Shown one piece after another: positions 1 to 8,036 of a stretch of DNA of 19,906 nt. The position numbers were made by a program, and so were the translations under genes. The stretch comes from Candidatus Limivicinus faecipullorum (GTDB lineage Bacteria; Bacillota; Clostridia; Oscillospirales; Oscillospiraceae). The stretch covers positions 1 through 19,906 of the forward strand of contig DVHY01000004.1 in NCBI GenBank assembly GCA_018711755.1, given 5' to 3'. The notes beneath the pieces are model-generated. The model was not told the origin of the DNA, ran no database searches, and saw nothing but the letters and a program-made list of their open reading frames with translations. Position 1 is the stretch's first letter. Each line of letters starts with the position of its first letter.

Positions 1-1101
1 GGCGGCGGAGATGGCAAAGCCCAGATCCTCGGTCATGGGGATGACCAAAGCGTCGCAGGGGGCGGTGACGAGCTCATCGGACAGAAGGCCCTGCTCGCCC
101 AGCACATAGAACAGGCGGGTGAGGCCGATGGATATGCCCACGCCGGGCAGCTGCTTGTCGGTATAGTACTCCGCCAGATTGTCGTAGCGGCCGCCGGAGC
201 AGACGGAGCCTATCTCCGGGTGCTCGGTCATCTCCGTTTCGTAGACGGTGCCGGTGTAATAATCCAGGCCCCGGGCTATGGTCAGGTCTATGGCGAAGTT
301 CTCCTCCGGCACGCCGAAGTCGGAGAGATAGCGGGCCACGGTCTTCAGCTCTTCAAGGCCGGTGTCAAAGGTGGCGTCCATGCCTTTGAAGCGTTCCAGA
401 GCGGCGATCACCTCACTGTTGCTGCCCTTGATGGCCATGAAGTCCAGGACGTTTTCCGCCTTGCAAGGGAGCATCTTCACCTCGTCTATAAGGAGCCGGC
501 GCACCTTTTCCGAGCCTATCTTGTCCAGCTTGTCCACGGTGCGCATAATGTCCCCGGACTTTTCGCTCATGCCGTTCATGGCGTAAAAGCCGTTGAGGAG
601 CTTGCGGTTGTTCACCTTTATTTTGAATTTGCTGATGCCCAGCTTTGTAAAAGTATTATAGATTATGGCGGGGATCTCCGCCTCGTTTATGATATCCAGC
701 TTGCCGTCGCCGATGACGTCTATATCCGCCTGGTAGAATTCCCGGAAGCGGCCCCGCTGGGCCCGCTCGCCCCGGTAGACCTTGCCTATCTGGTAGCGGC
801 GGAAGGGGAAAGTCAGCTCGCCGTAGTGGGCGGCCACATACTTTGCCAGGGGCACGGTGAGGTCGAAGCGGAGGGCCAGGTCGCTGTCTCCCTTGGAGAA
901 GCGGTATATCTGTTTTTCCGTCTCTCCGCCGCCCTTGGCCAGCAACACCTGGGCAGATTCTATTATAGGCGTATCCAGAGGGGTGAAGCCGTATACGCCG
1001 TAGCTCTGGCGCAGCACTTCCATCATCCGCTCCATTTTCATTTGGGCATCCGGCAGCAGCTCCATAAAGCCGGAGAGTGTGCGGGGTGATACCTTTGCCA
1101 T
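1..1101 (-). CDS. hisS: Histidyl-tRNA synthetase, 3' end cut by window edge
   Basis: This class II aminoacyl-tRNA synthetase charges tRNA-His in the cytoplasm. The first 367 residues are present. The motif 2 region reads RGERAQRGRFREFYQADIDVIG-like at about 110-131, the histidine-A motif is ARGLDYYTGTVYE at 276-288, the glycine-rich stretch is CSGGRYD at 301-307, and motif 3 is GVGISIGLTRL at 320-330. The C-terminal anticodon-binding domain begins near 348 and is cut off. The intact RGLDYY motif argues for the synthetase rather than the HisZ regulatory paralogue. The N-terminus (SPRTLSGFMELLP) differs from the common bacterial RGTxDxLP form and recalls the divergent subtype seen in Actinobacteria and others. 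The ATG at 1101 has GAAAGGAA upstream. The gene has its own promoter and lies after the methylglyoxal-synthase-like gene on the same strand. Confidence 0.96.
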   Translation of the reverse strand, partial: MAKVSPRTLSGFMELLPDAQMKMERMMEVLRQSYGVYGFTPLDTPIIESAQVLLAKGGGETEKQIYRFSKGDSDLALRFDLTVPLAKYVAAHYGELTFPFRRYQIGKVYRGERAQRGRFREFYQADIDVIGDGKLDIINEAEIPAIIYNTFTKLGISKFKIKVNNRKLLNGFYAMNGMSEKSGDIMRTVDKLDKIGSEKVRRLLIDEVKMLPCKAENVLDFMAIKGSNSEVIAALERFKGMDATFDTGLEELKTVARYLSDFGVPEENFAIDLTIARGLDYYTGTVYETEMTEHPEIGSVCSGGRYDNLAEYYTDKQLPGVGISIGLTRLFYVLGEQGLLSDELVTAPCDALVIPMTEDLGFAISAA

Positions 1102-1139
1102 GTATATATATTCCTTTCAGTCTTTTTCAACATATTATA

Positions 1140-1166
1140 AGTATACCAGGATATCCCTTTTGTCAA
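1140..1166 (-). promoter_or_regulatory. Probable hisS promoter
   Basis: On the minus strand a perfect TTGACA (1161-1166) is followed after 15 bp by TATACT (1140-1145), which is preceded by TGG as an extended -10. A TATAAT also follows at 1134-1139, at the less usual 21-bp spacing. The leader to the hisS start would be only about 30 nt, so there is no room for a T-box riboswitch. Confidence 0.6.
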
Positions 1167-1203
1167 TAGCGGGGCCGAAAAAAGCCGCGGAAAGGGCAAA
1201 ACA

Positions 1204-1254
1204 CTGGCGCAGCATAGCTGCGCCAGCGGGGTTCTCCCGGGGCAAAGGCCCCGG
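1204..1254 (-). terminator. Two GC-rich hairpins after the methylglyoxal-synthase-like gene
   Basis: Reading on the minus strand from the stop codon at 1269, the first hairpin is CCGGGGC...GCCCCGG (1237-1254). The second is a perfect 10-bp stem, CTGGCGCAGC/GCTGCGCCAG, with a 3-nt loop (1204-1226), followed by TGTTTTGCC. The short U tract makes the second hairpin a plausible but not strong intrinsic terminator that separates this gene from hisS. Confidence 0.5.
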
Positions 1255-1268
1255 CTGCTTTTTCGCAT

Positions 1269-1673
1269 TCAGCGTTTTTGGGGATTGACGATGTTGCGCC
1301 AGTCCAGATCGCCCCGGCGCAGTCCCTGCACCAGCACCTCTGCCGTGGCGGCATTGGTGGCAAAGGGTATCTGATATTGGTCGCACAGACGCTCTATCTT
1401 GTTGATATCATCAAAGCCCTTGGGATTTGCTGGGTCGCAGAAGAACAGGACCAGGTCAATCTCGTTAAAGGAAATGCGGGCGCCTATCTGTTGGGCGCCG
1501 CCCTGATCTGCGTGGAGATACAGGGTTATTGGCAGCCCTGTAGCTTCGGAGACCAGTTTGCCGGTTACATGGGTAGCACAGAGAGAATGCTCGGCCAGGA
1601 TACCGCAATAGGCGATGCAAAACTGCACCATCAGCTCCTTTTTCCTGTCATGGGCCATCAACGCAATGTTCAT
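1269..1673 (-). CDS. Methylglyoxal-synthase-like protein, catalytic Asp replaced
   Basis: This 134-residue protein has the full length and fold signature of methylglyoxal synthase, which converts dihydroxyacetone phosphate to methylglyoxal and phosphate. Family landmarks kept are IALMAHD (H8, D9), SEATGL, GAQQIGARI, FFCDP and IPFATNAATAE. Several active-site positions differ. The SGPxGGDQQ loop reads HADQGGAQQ (54-62), so the catalytic Asp (E. coli Asp71) is Ala60 and the phosphate-binding Ser-Gly is His-Ala. TGTTG reads THVTG, and the His near E. coli 98 is gone (KGFDD). The ATG at 1673 follows a GGAG site. The gene has its own promoter and sits between the elongasome operon and hisS. In Clostridia mgsA often lies near mre genes, so descent from mgsA is likely. 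Whether it still makes methylglyoxal is doubtful; a ligand-sensing or other lyase role is possible but unproven. Confidence 0.8.
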   Translation of the reverse strand: MNIALMAHDRKKELMVQFCIAYCGILAEHSLCATHVTGKLVSEATGLPITLYLHADQGGAQQIGARISFNEIDLVLFFCDPANPKGFDDINKIERLCDQYQIPFATNAATAEVLVQGLRRGDLDWRNIVNPQKR

Positions 1674-1724
1674 AATTTACTCCATTTCACATCATACTCT
1701 ATCCAAAAATTGTCCATTCGTCTA

Positions 1725-1753
1725 ATTATAAACACAAAACGGAACTTTTGCAA
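1725..1753 (-). promoter_or_regulatory. Promoter of the methylglyoxal-synthase-like gene
   Basis: On the minus strand TTGCAA (1748-1753) is followed, after exactly 17 bp, by a perfect TATAAT (1725-1730). This places the start of transcription near 1718 and gives a leader of about 45 nt with a GGAG ribosome-binding site. No terminator hairpin is evident between the upstream penicillin-binding protein gene and this promoter, so read-through may add to expression. Confidence 0.75.
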
Positions 1754-1813
1754 GGGCTTTTGTTGCCAATTTACTGGAAATTAACATTCTTTCCGGGGGA
1801 AAACAGGTCCGGC

Positions 1814-3949
1814 TCACTTCAAAAGGGTCATTTCCTCCTCGGAGGTGTCGCTGTAACCGCGGATGGTGATGTAGGCGTCCATGATATTCCGGGCGATGAA
1901 CTGCACGTTTGCACCGGCGCCGCCTCGCTCCACCACCACGAAGATGGCCACTTCCGGATTGTCATAGGGGGCGTAGCACATGAACAGACCGTCGTTCTGG
2001 ATGTTCTCACCTTTCTGGGCGGTACCGGTCTTGCCGGCCACCTCCCAGTCGCAGTCCACCCAGACTTCCACGTTGGTGCCGTTGTGGGCCCAGTCGTGGA
2101 GCACTTCATACATGCCCTCGTGGACGGCGGCCCAGTTGTAGTCGGCGCTCTCCACGGTGCTGAGTATCTCCGGCTCGCGCTCATAGAGCTTCTCGGAATA
2201 GTCGTAGCTGCGTATGGATTTGAGGATGGAAGCGGAATAGCGGGTGCCGCTGTTGGCCACGGTGGCGCAGTATTCCGCCATCTGCAGGGGGGTGAAGATG
2301 CTGTCTGCCTGGCCGATGCCGGCCTGCAGGGTATCACCTATACGCCACTCGGTGCCGGCGTAGTCGGCGTGGTTGGCCTGGTTGGACATGTTGCCGGTGG
2401 TCTCCACCAGCTCTATGCCCGTGGGCACGCCCAGACCGAAGTCGTGGGCCACCTCGCCCATGATGTCAACGCCCAGGGTATCGGAGATGGTATAGAAGAA
2501 GTAGTTGCAGGAGTCACGGATGGCGGTGGTGACCACCTCTTCCTGATGGGTATAGCCCTCGGCCCAGATCCAGCACTCAGGGGCGTAGCCGTCGGCGGCG
2601 TATTTGGTGAACACGCCCTCGCAGCTTATCTTTTCCTCGGTGTTGATTATGCCGTTGGTAAGGGCGGCAATGGCGGTACAGGGCTTGAAGGTGGAGCCGG
2701 GGGCGTAGGCGCCCAGCAGCGCCCGGTTGAAGAGGGGGGCGTTGGGGGTCTCCATCAGCTCCTGGTAGTTTTCGATGACTGTGGACACATCGTAGGTGGG
2801 CCAGCTGGCCATGGCCAGAGGCTCGCCGGTGCGCACGTCCACCACCACGGCGGCGGCGCCGGTTATCTCATCTTTAAACTCCGGGTCCACGGGCTCTCCT
2901 CTGGCCGCGGCCTCAGCCTTGGCCTGGGCCTGGGTGCGCTTCAAAGCCTCCACGCCGCTGGCCAGGATACGCTCGGTCTGTTCCTGGAGGACGCTGTCGA
3001 TTGTGAGATATATGTGGTTGCCGGGTACGGGCTCCTCGGTATACACGGTGGAGAGCACCGTGCCTGCGGCATTCTTTATCTCGATCACTTCACCGTCCTT
3101 GCCGTGGAGGTAGCTCTCAAAGGCATACTCTATGCCGTCCTTGCCCACCATGGCGTCGTTGGCATAGTCCAGCAGGGAGTAGCGCTCGTACTCCTCCTGG
3201 GTCATAAGGCCGGTGTAGCCCAGGATATGGGCGGCGTATTCGGTGCTGTATTTGCGCACATAGGCCCGCTCCACCTCTATGCCCACCAGCTTCTGCTCCA
3301 TGATGGAGGAGATGAGCTTCATGCCTGCGTCTTCAACAAAGATATAGTCGGCGGTGTTGACGGAATAGCGGACGTTTATGGAATAGCGGACGCCGGCGAT
3401 GATACGCATCTCCTCGGCGGTATAGCTGTTGTCTATATCATAACGGGTGCGCATATAGCTCATCAGCTCCACGGCGCTGGGGTTGGAGGGGATGCCCATC
3501 TCCTCGAACTCTTTCACCCTGGTTTTGTCAGCGAAGTAGGCCTCCAGCATGGTGCGCTGGATCTCGGTCATATTGTCCAGATACTCGAAGGGGGGCTCCA
3601 TGCTTATGGGCAGATCGTCGGTATATTTGTCTCCGAAGCTCTCCACCATCTCCACCAGCTCCAGTATGACGGCGTTGGGGTCCTCGTTGGCAAAGAGCTT
3701 GTCGGTGTCTATCTTCAGGTTATAACATTCGGTGTTGCCCACCATAAGGCGGCCGTAGCGGTCAAAGATATTGCCCCTTGTGGCGGTGACGGTACGGGTG
3801 TCATCGCTGAGCTCGTTGCTGCGGTTATAATACTCCTCGCCCTGGACTATTTGCAGGTCGTAAAGGAAAACCAGGTATACAGACAGCAGAAGTACCAGGA
3901 TCAGGGCCATGGCCAGGAGTCTTGCAGGTTTTATCAATCGTTTGTTCAT
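1814..3949 (-). CDS. mrdA: Penicillin-binding protein 2 (elongasome DD-transpeptidase)
   Basis: This 711-residue class B penicillin-binding protein cross-links peptidoglycan at the lateral wall. A short cytoplasmic tail is followed by one membrane segment (about 11-30), then a dimerisation domain (TATRGNIFDRYGRLM at 55-69), then the transpeptidase domain. The acylation motif is STFK (S419-K422), the second motif is SCN (480-482) and the third is KTGT (640-643). All three active-site motifs are intact. The ATG at 3949 has AGGAT upstream and lies 31 bp after mreD. Its place directly behind mreC and mreD supports the elongation (PBP2/MrdA) assignment over the septal or SpoVD type. It is the last gene of the U32-maf-mreC-mreD operon. 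The start of the gene encodes MNKR, typical of the short positively charged tail. Confidence 0.93.
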   Translation of the reverse strand: MNKRLIKPARLLAMALILVLLLSVYLVFLYDLQIVQGEEYYNRSNELSDDTRTVTATRGNIFDRYGRLMVGNTECYNLKIDTDKLFANEDPNAVILELVEMVESFGDKYTDDLPISMEPPFEYLDNMTEIQRTMLEAYFADKTRVKEFEEMGIPSNPSAVELMSYMRTRYDIDNSYTAEEMRIIAGVRYSINVRYSVNTADYIFVEDAGMKLISSIMEQKLVGIEVERAYVRKYSTEYAAHILGYTGLMTQEEYERYSLLDYANDAMVGKDGIEYAFESYLHGKDGEVIEIKNAAGTVLSTVYTEEPVPGNHIYLTIDSVLQEQTERILASGVEALKRTQAQAKAEAAARGEPVDPEFKDEITGAAAVVVDVRTGEPLAMASWPTYDVSTVIENYQELMETPNAPLFNRALLGAYAPGSTFKPCTAIAALTNGIINTEEKISCEGVFTKYAADGYAPECWIWAEGYTHQEEVVTTAIRDSCNYFFYTISDTLGVDIMGEVAHDFGLGVPTGIELVETTGNMSNQANHADYAGTEWRIGDTLQAGIGQADSIFTPLQMAEYCATVANSGTRYSASILKSIRSYDYSEKLYEREPEILSTVESADYNWAAVHEGMYEVLHDWAHNGTNVEVWVDCDWEVAGKTGTAQKGENIQNDGLFMCYAPYDNPEVAIFVVVERGGAGANVQFIARNIMDAYITIRGYSDTSEEEMTLLK

Positions 3950-3980
3950 GGACTTATCCTTTCTGAAAGGGGAGGGGAAA

Positions 3981-4478
3981 CTACTGCTTTATCCACCGGG
4001 CCGGCGGGAAATAGGCCAGCAGGGCGGCGGGCATGGACCACAGGGACTGGGTGACCACCGTGCTTATCATGGAGAGGCTGAAACTGTCTCTGGCGATGGT
4101 CATGAGCATCTGCACCAAAGCGGTTATCACCGAGGCGGCCAGGGCCAGGCCCATATAGGCGAAGAGACGGCGGTTGATGAAATACTGGGACATGAAGGCT
4201 GCCGCAAAGGACAGGCAGGGAAGCACGGCGGTGAAGAGCACATCCTGCTCCACAAAGGCCATGTCCCCGAAGATCCCCATGATGAGGCTGAAATAAGCTC
4301 CGAACACCGGCCCTTCAAACATGCCCACAGCCACCGCCACGGCGGGCAGCAGCAGGGGACACACGCCGAAAATGCGCAGCTGGGTGAAGATGGTGTTCTG
4401 ACAAATGAGGGAGAGGAACATGAACAGCAGATATTTCAGCAGCTTGCGTATATTGATTTTTTCAAAGAGATTAAGCAA
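3981..4478 (-). CDS. mreD: Rod shape-determining membrane protein MreD
   Basis: This 165-residue, very hydrophobic protein has about five predicted membrane segments, with a basic N-terminus (EKINIRKLLKYLL) and a C-terminal PPARW tail. MreD is a membrane partner of MreC and PBP2 in the complex that guides cell elongation. The assignment rests on size, hydrophobicity, the GxFFGDMAF-like segment (GIFGDMAFVEQDVLF at about 68-82, as in other MreD) and the position between mreC and mrdA. The start is a TTG at 4478, only 3 bp after the mreC stop, with a weak GGA-type ribosome site inside the end of mreC, so translation is probably coupled to mreC. The only nearby ATG (4487 region) is in another frame and closes after four codons. 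Confidence 0.88.
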   Translation of the reverse strand: MLNLFEKINIRKLLKYLLFMFLSLICQNTIFTQLRIFGVCPLLLPAVAVAVGMFEGPVFGAYFSLIMGIFGDMAFVEQDVLFTAVLPCLSFAAAFMSQYFINRRLFAYMGLALAASVITALVQMLMTIARDSFSLSMISTVVTQSLWSMPAALLAYFPPARWIKQ

Positions 4479-4481
4479 GGC

Positions 4482-5324
4482 TCATTCCACCACTTCAAAG
4501 TCTTTTATGATGAACACCTGCACCAGGGAGTCCAGGTCGCACTGGGGCTCCACTATGCCGTATTCTATCTGCCCGCCGGCCTCGGTCTGCACGGCGGTGA
4601 GGGTGCCTATCACCAGCCCGGCGGGAAAAGCGCCGCCGGAGCCGGAGGTGAGCACGTCGTCTCCCACGAAGATCTGGGCACCGTCGGCCAGGAAGGTGAG
4701 CTTGGCCTGCTTGTCACGCATGAGGCCGAATTCTCCCACCACCATGCCGGAGTTGCCGGAGACGCCCACGAAGGCGCCCAGGCTCATGTCCACGTCGATA
4801 ATGGTGCTGACGGTGGCCCAGGTGTCACCCAGCTCGGTTATCTGGCCAACTACGGCGCCGTATTCGGTGATGACCGGGGCGCCCAGCTCAATGCCGCTGT
4901 TGGAGCCTTTGCTTATGGTAAAAGTGGAGGACCAGTTGGAAGAGGACCAGAGCACCACCTTGCTGCTCTCCAGCACATAGTCGGTGTGCTGCTCCCGCAG
5001 CTCCAGAAGGCGGCGCAGCCGGGTGTTCTCCTCCGAGGCCTCTATGCCGTCACGGGCGGATTCCTGGGCCTCGGCCAGCTGGGCTCTCAGAGACTCGTTT
5101 TCCGCTCTCAGAGAGTCATATTCAAAGATATAGCCGTAGATACCGTCCACCCAGTTGACGGCGGAGCTGAGCACCCGCTTCAGGGGAGCTTCCAGTATCC
5201 CGGTGACATTCTGCACCGCGCTTATCTGCCCGCCCCGGGCAGCGGCGGCGATGCCTATGAGAAGCACCACGGCCACCACTATGATGGCCACCTTGATGCC
5301 GTTTTTTCTAAGATATTCTTTCAA
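4482..5324 (-). CDS. mreC: Cell shape-determining protein MreC
   Basis: This protein of about 280 residues has one N-terminal membrane segment (about 12-28), a coiled coil (about 55-95, rich in LRAEN/LRRLLEL heptads) and the beta-rich MreC domain outside the membrane, with conserved GxxxGAPVITEYGAVVGQI and VTxLxDTWATVSTIID-like stretches. MreC is the periplasm-side scaffold that activates PBP2. I choose the TTG at 5324: it overlaps the maf stop as TTGA, has GGGAG 10 nt upstream, and places the basic KEYLRKNGIK tail right before the membrane segment. A longer frame from a GTG at 5369 would add 15 residues but lacks a good ribosome site and runs deep inside maf. Confidence 0.92.
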   Translation of the reverse strand: MKEYLRKNGIKVAIIVVAVVLLIGIAAAARGGQISAVQNVTGILEAPLKRVLSSAVNWVDGIYGYIFEYDSLRAENESLRAQLAEAQESARDGIEASEENTRLRRLLELREQHTDYVLESSKVVLWSSSNWSSTFTISKGSNSGIELGAPVITEYGAVVGQITELGDTWATVSTIIDVDMSLGAFVGVSGNSGMVVGEFGLMRDKQAKLTFLADGAQIFVGDDVLTSGSGGAFPAGLVIGTLTAVQTEAGGQIEYGIVEPQCDLDSLVQVFIIKDFEVVE

Positions 5325-5893
5325 AGAAGTACAACTCCCTGTTCTTTCAGCATTTGACCCAGAGTACACAGAGGCAGGCCCATGACGTTGAAAAAGTCCC
5401 CGTCTATGCCCCGGACGAAAAGGGCGGCCCTGCCCTGGGCGCCGTAGGCCCCGGCCTTGTCCATGGGCTCGCCGGTGGCTACGTATCGGGCTATCTCGTC
5501 TTCGTCCAGGCTGCGGAAATGCACCCGGCTCATCTCATATTCCAGCAGCTCCCGGCCCCGGCGGAGCACTGACACCCCGGTGAACACCTGGTGGCTGCAC
5601 CCGGAGAGACTGCGGAGCATGGCCGCGGCTTCCTCCGGGGAATGGGGCTTGCCGAAGATACGGCCCTGATGCCAGACTATGGTGTCGGCGGCGATTATCA
5701 GGTCATCTTCACCGCAGAGGGCCGCCACCTCCCGGGCCTTATGGGAGGCCAGGAACTTCACCAGCTCCCCCGGCTCCAGACCGGCGGGGGCCCGCTCCTC
5801 GCTCCTGGCGGGGATGACCCTGAGGTTTTTGACTTTCAGCATCTGCAAAAGTTCCCGGCGTCGGGGAGAGCCGGAGGCCAGAACTATATCCAT
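5321..5893 (-). CDS. maf: Maf-like nucleotide pyrophosphatase
   Basis: This 190-residue protein belongs to the Maf/Ham1 superfamily, which hydrolyses dTTP/UTP or modified pyrimidine nucleotides to the monophosphate. It opens with the hallmark LASGSPRRRELL (4-15) and carries the substrate-pocket stretches LIIAADTIVWHQGRIFGKP and the conserved TGEPMDKAGAYGAQGRAALFVRGIDGDFFNVMGLP near the C-terminus. The ATG at 5893 is preceded by AGAGGT and lies 17 bp after the U32 gene. An upstream extension of the frame to 6043 is antisense-like in composition and has no ribosome site. maf genes lie beside mreBCD in many Firmicutes, and the stop here overlaps mreC. The exact substrate (dTTP versus m5UTP type) cannot be told from the motifs. 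Confidence 0.94.
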   Translation of the reverse strand: MDIVLASGSPRRRELLQMLKVKNLRVIPARSEERAPAGLEPGELVKFLASHKAREVAALCGEDDLIIAADTIVWHQGRIFGKPHSPEEAAAMLRSLSGCSHQVFTGVSVLRRGRELLEYEMSRVHFRSLDEDEIARYVATGEPMDKAGAYGAQGRAALFVRGIDGDFFNVMGLPLCTLGQMLKEQGVVLL

Positions 5894-5910
5894 TGCAAAA
5901 TTACCTCTTT

Positions 5911-7995
5911 TCAGTCCACGCCCCGGTAGTAGAGCCCCCGGGTGAGGACATTGGGCTTGTAGTCGCTGAGCCCCATATGGCCCTTTACCACCTCTACGCA
6001 CTCTCTTGCGCTCTCGGTGGTGAACATCATCCTGAGTCCCCAAAGGCCGGCGGAGAACAGGTCCTCCTTCTTGTCGGCCAGGTAGAGCTTATGGGCGTTG
6101 TATATCACGTTGCGGCAGCCGAACTCCTTCACCACCGGGAAGACCGAGCCCATGCGGTCGGACATCTGCACCGGGGTCTGGCAGTTGCAGCGGCCCGCGC
6201 TGTGGCGGATGATGCACTGGTCGGAGACCATCAGGGGCAGCCGGCCATAAATTATTATCTCCGTGTCTATGGGCTTGGCCAGATCCTTTATCTGAGCCAG
6301 CCGCAGCTCAAAGGAGGCGGTGGCGGAGATAAAGCCCGCCTGCTGCAGCACCTCCATGGTGAGGGAATTGAAGCAGTTGAGGCCGAAATCGCCTCTCAGC
6401 TTCATGCCCGCCTGCCTTGCCAGCATGGCGTGGCCCAGATTGCCCACCAGAGCCTCGTTGACGCCCAGGTCGAAGACCTTGGTGAGGGCGCTGTATACGC
6501 CCTTGAGCTCGTTGTCGGTGATGACTCTGGGCAGCACCGCCACCGGGACGGCTCCGTTTTCCGTGAAAAGGGAGACCTTGTCGAAGTGGTCGGCCATCAG
6601 CATGAGAGGGACATATATGTATTTGGGCCGCATTGCCGCCAGCTCCGGGCTCAGCTGTTCCTCAGTGAGCACCTGGAAAATCATGACGGGGTCGGTGACC
6701 ACGCTTTTGCTCTTGGGCCGCTGGGGCATGGGGCCCATGCGGCGCTGGGGTGGGACGGCCCGCTGCTCGCTGAGCTCGGCCACCAGCTTGCGCCTCAGCT
6801 CGTTTATCTCCGAGGCGGGCAGATAGAGGCCGGGGTCGGCCTTTGCCTTGTTTTCCACACAGTTGTAGGGGGTGCCGCCGGTCTTGAACATCTGCTCGGT
6901 GAGGTAGGCGTCGGTGAGGCCCTGGCCCTTGGCCCGCTCGGGGACGGCGCCATAGGCCACGGCGTGGTTGCCGTCGTCGTCAAAGGCTATGCCCTTGATG
7001 GGCTGGGTCTTCTCCGCCACGGTGTAGAAATGCACCGGCACCCGGCGCATCTCCCCCTCGGCATAGGCCCGGCGGGCCAGAGTGAACATCTTTTCCGAAT
7101 CCCGGTCCGCATCCTGGCGGGTGCCGAACATGTCCTGCTTGTCCCCGTTGAAATAGCCCTGGGTGAAGCCCTGGCGGGAGAAGGCCTTCTCCAGAGAGCT
7201 CAGCTCCTCGGGAGTGGGCTGGCGCTGCTCCTTGATGGCTTTGGAGTAGATCTTGGTGACTATGGCGGTGTATTCCGGGCGCTTCATGCGGCCTTCTATC
7301 TTCACGCACTTCACTCCGGCATCCTCTATCTCCTTGAGCCGGTCGATGAGGCAGTTGTCCTTCAAGGACATGGGGAAGTCGTCCATCCGGCCGCCCAGGC
7401 TGTACTGCATGCGGCAGGGCTGGGCGCACATGCCCCGGTTGCCGCTGCGCCGGCCGATGAGGCTGGACATATAGCACTGGCCGGAGTGACAGAAGCACAG
7501 GGCCCCGTGGACGAAGATCTCCGTCTCGATGGAGGCGTGCCGGCTGATGAATTTTATCTGCTCCAGACTCAGCTCCCTGGCCAGCACCGCCCGGGTCAGG
7601 CCCATCTCGGCGGCGGCCTCCACCCCTGCCAGATTGTGGATGCTCATCTGGGTGCTGGCGTGGATGGGAATATCAGGCAGAGCCTGGCGTATGGCCCGCA
7701 CCAGGCCCAGGTCCTGGACCAGTATTGCGTCGGCGCCCCTCTGAGAAGCCAGGCGGGCGGCGGCCAGGGCGGCCTCCATCTCCCGGTCCCCCACCAGGGT
7801 GTTCAGAGTGACGTAGACCTTGCAGCCCCTGATGCGGCAGTAGCGCACGGCCTTTTCAAACTCCTCGTCGGAGAAGTTCTTGGCTCCCCGGCGGGCGTTG
7901 AAATTGCCCATGCCCATATATATTGCATCCGCACCGTTCTGCACGGCGGCGATGACCGCCTCCGGCGACCCGGCGGGAGAAAGCAATTCCAGCAT
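5911..7995 (-). CDS. Peptidase U32-family protein, probable RNA hydroxylation enzyme (RlhA/TrhP-like)
   Basis: This 694-residue protein begins with the U32 signature ELLSPAGSPEAVIAAVQNGADAIYMG-type (3-28) and has the family cysteine set FVHGALCFCHSGQC...GMCAQPCR (C167, C169, C174, C190, C194), thought to hold an iron-sulfur cluster. The long form with an extra C-terminal collagenase-like (DUF3656-type) region matches RlhA, which with TrhP makes 5-hydroxycytidine or 5-hydroxyuridine in rRNA or tRNA; no peptidase role is implied. The ATG at 7995 has AGGAGA 10 nt upstream. A 17-codon in-frame extension to 8046 would cover the promoter and is rejected. It is the first gene of the operon with maf and mreCD-mrdA. 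The choice between rRNA and tRNA as substrate is open. Confidence 0.9.
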   Translation of the reverse strand: MLELLSPAGSPEAVIAAVQNGADAIYMGMGNFNARRGAKNFSDEEFEKAVRYCRIRGCKVYVTLNTLVGDREMEAALAAARLASQRGADAILVQDLGLVRAIRQALPDIPIHASTQMSIHNLAGVEAAAEMGLTRAVLARELSLEQIKFISRHASIETEIFVHGALCFCHSGQCYMSSLIGRRSGNRGMCAQPCRMQYSLGGRMDDFPMSLKDNCLIDRLKEIEDAGVKCVKIEGRMKRPEYTAIVTKIYSKAIKEQRQPTPEELSSLEKAFSRQGFTQGYFNGDKQDMFGTRQDADRDSEKMFTLARRAYAEGEMRRVPVHFYTVAEKTQPIKGIAFDDDGNHAVAYGAVPERAKGQGLTDAYLTEQMFKTGGTPYNCVENKAKADPGLYLPASEINELRRKLVAELSEQRAVPPQRRMGPMPQRPKSKSVVTDPVMIFQVLTEEQLSPELAAMRPKYIYVPLMLMADHFDKVSLFTENGAVPVAVLPRVITDNELKGVYSALTKVFDLGVNEALVGNLGHAMLARQAGMKLRGDFGLNCFNSLTMEVLQQAGFISATASFELRLAQIKDLAKPIDTEIIIYGRLPLMVSDQCIIRHSAGRCNCQTPVQMSDRMGSVFPVVKEFGCRNVIYNAHKLYLADKKEDLFSAGLWGLRMMFTTESARECVEVVKGHMGLSDYKPNVLTRGLYYRGVD

Positions 7996-8036
7996 TTGTC
8001 TATCTCTCCTATATATGTACACTATAACTCCAGCAT

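Noticed and set aside
1102..1203. T-box leader for hisS
   Set aside because: The promoter lies about 40-65 bp before the start codon, leaving no space for a T-box, and no AGGGTGG-type box was seen.
1748..4054. Open frame of 768 codons on the plus strand opposite the penicillin-binding protein gene
   Set aside because: It is antisense to a gene with all three transpeptidase motifs; its product is low-complexity (Gly/His/Val rich) and has no recognisable domain. Third-position GC bias keeps the antisense frame open.
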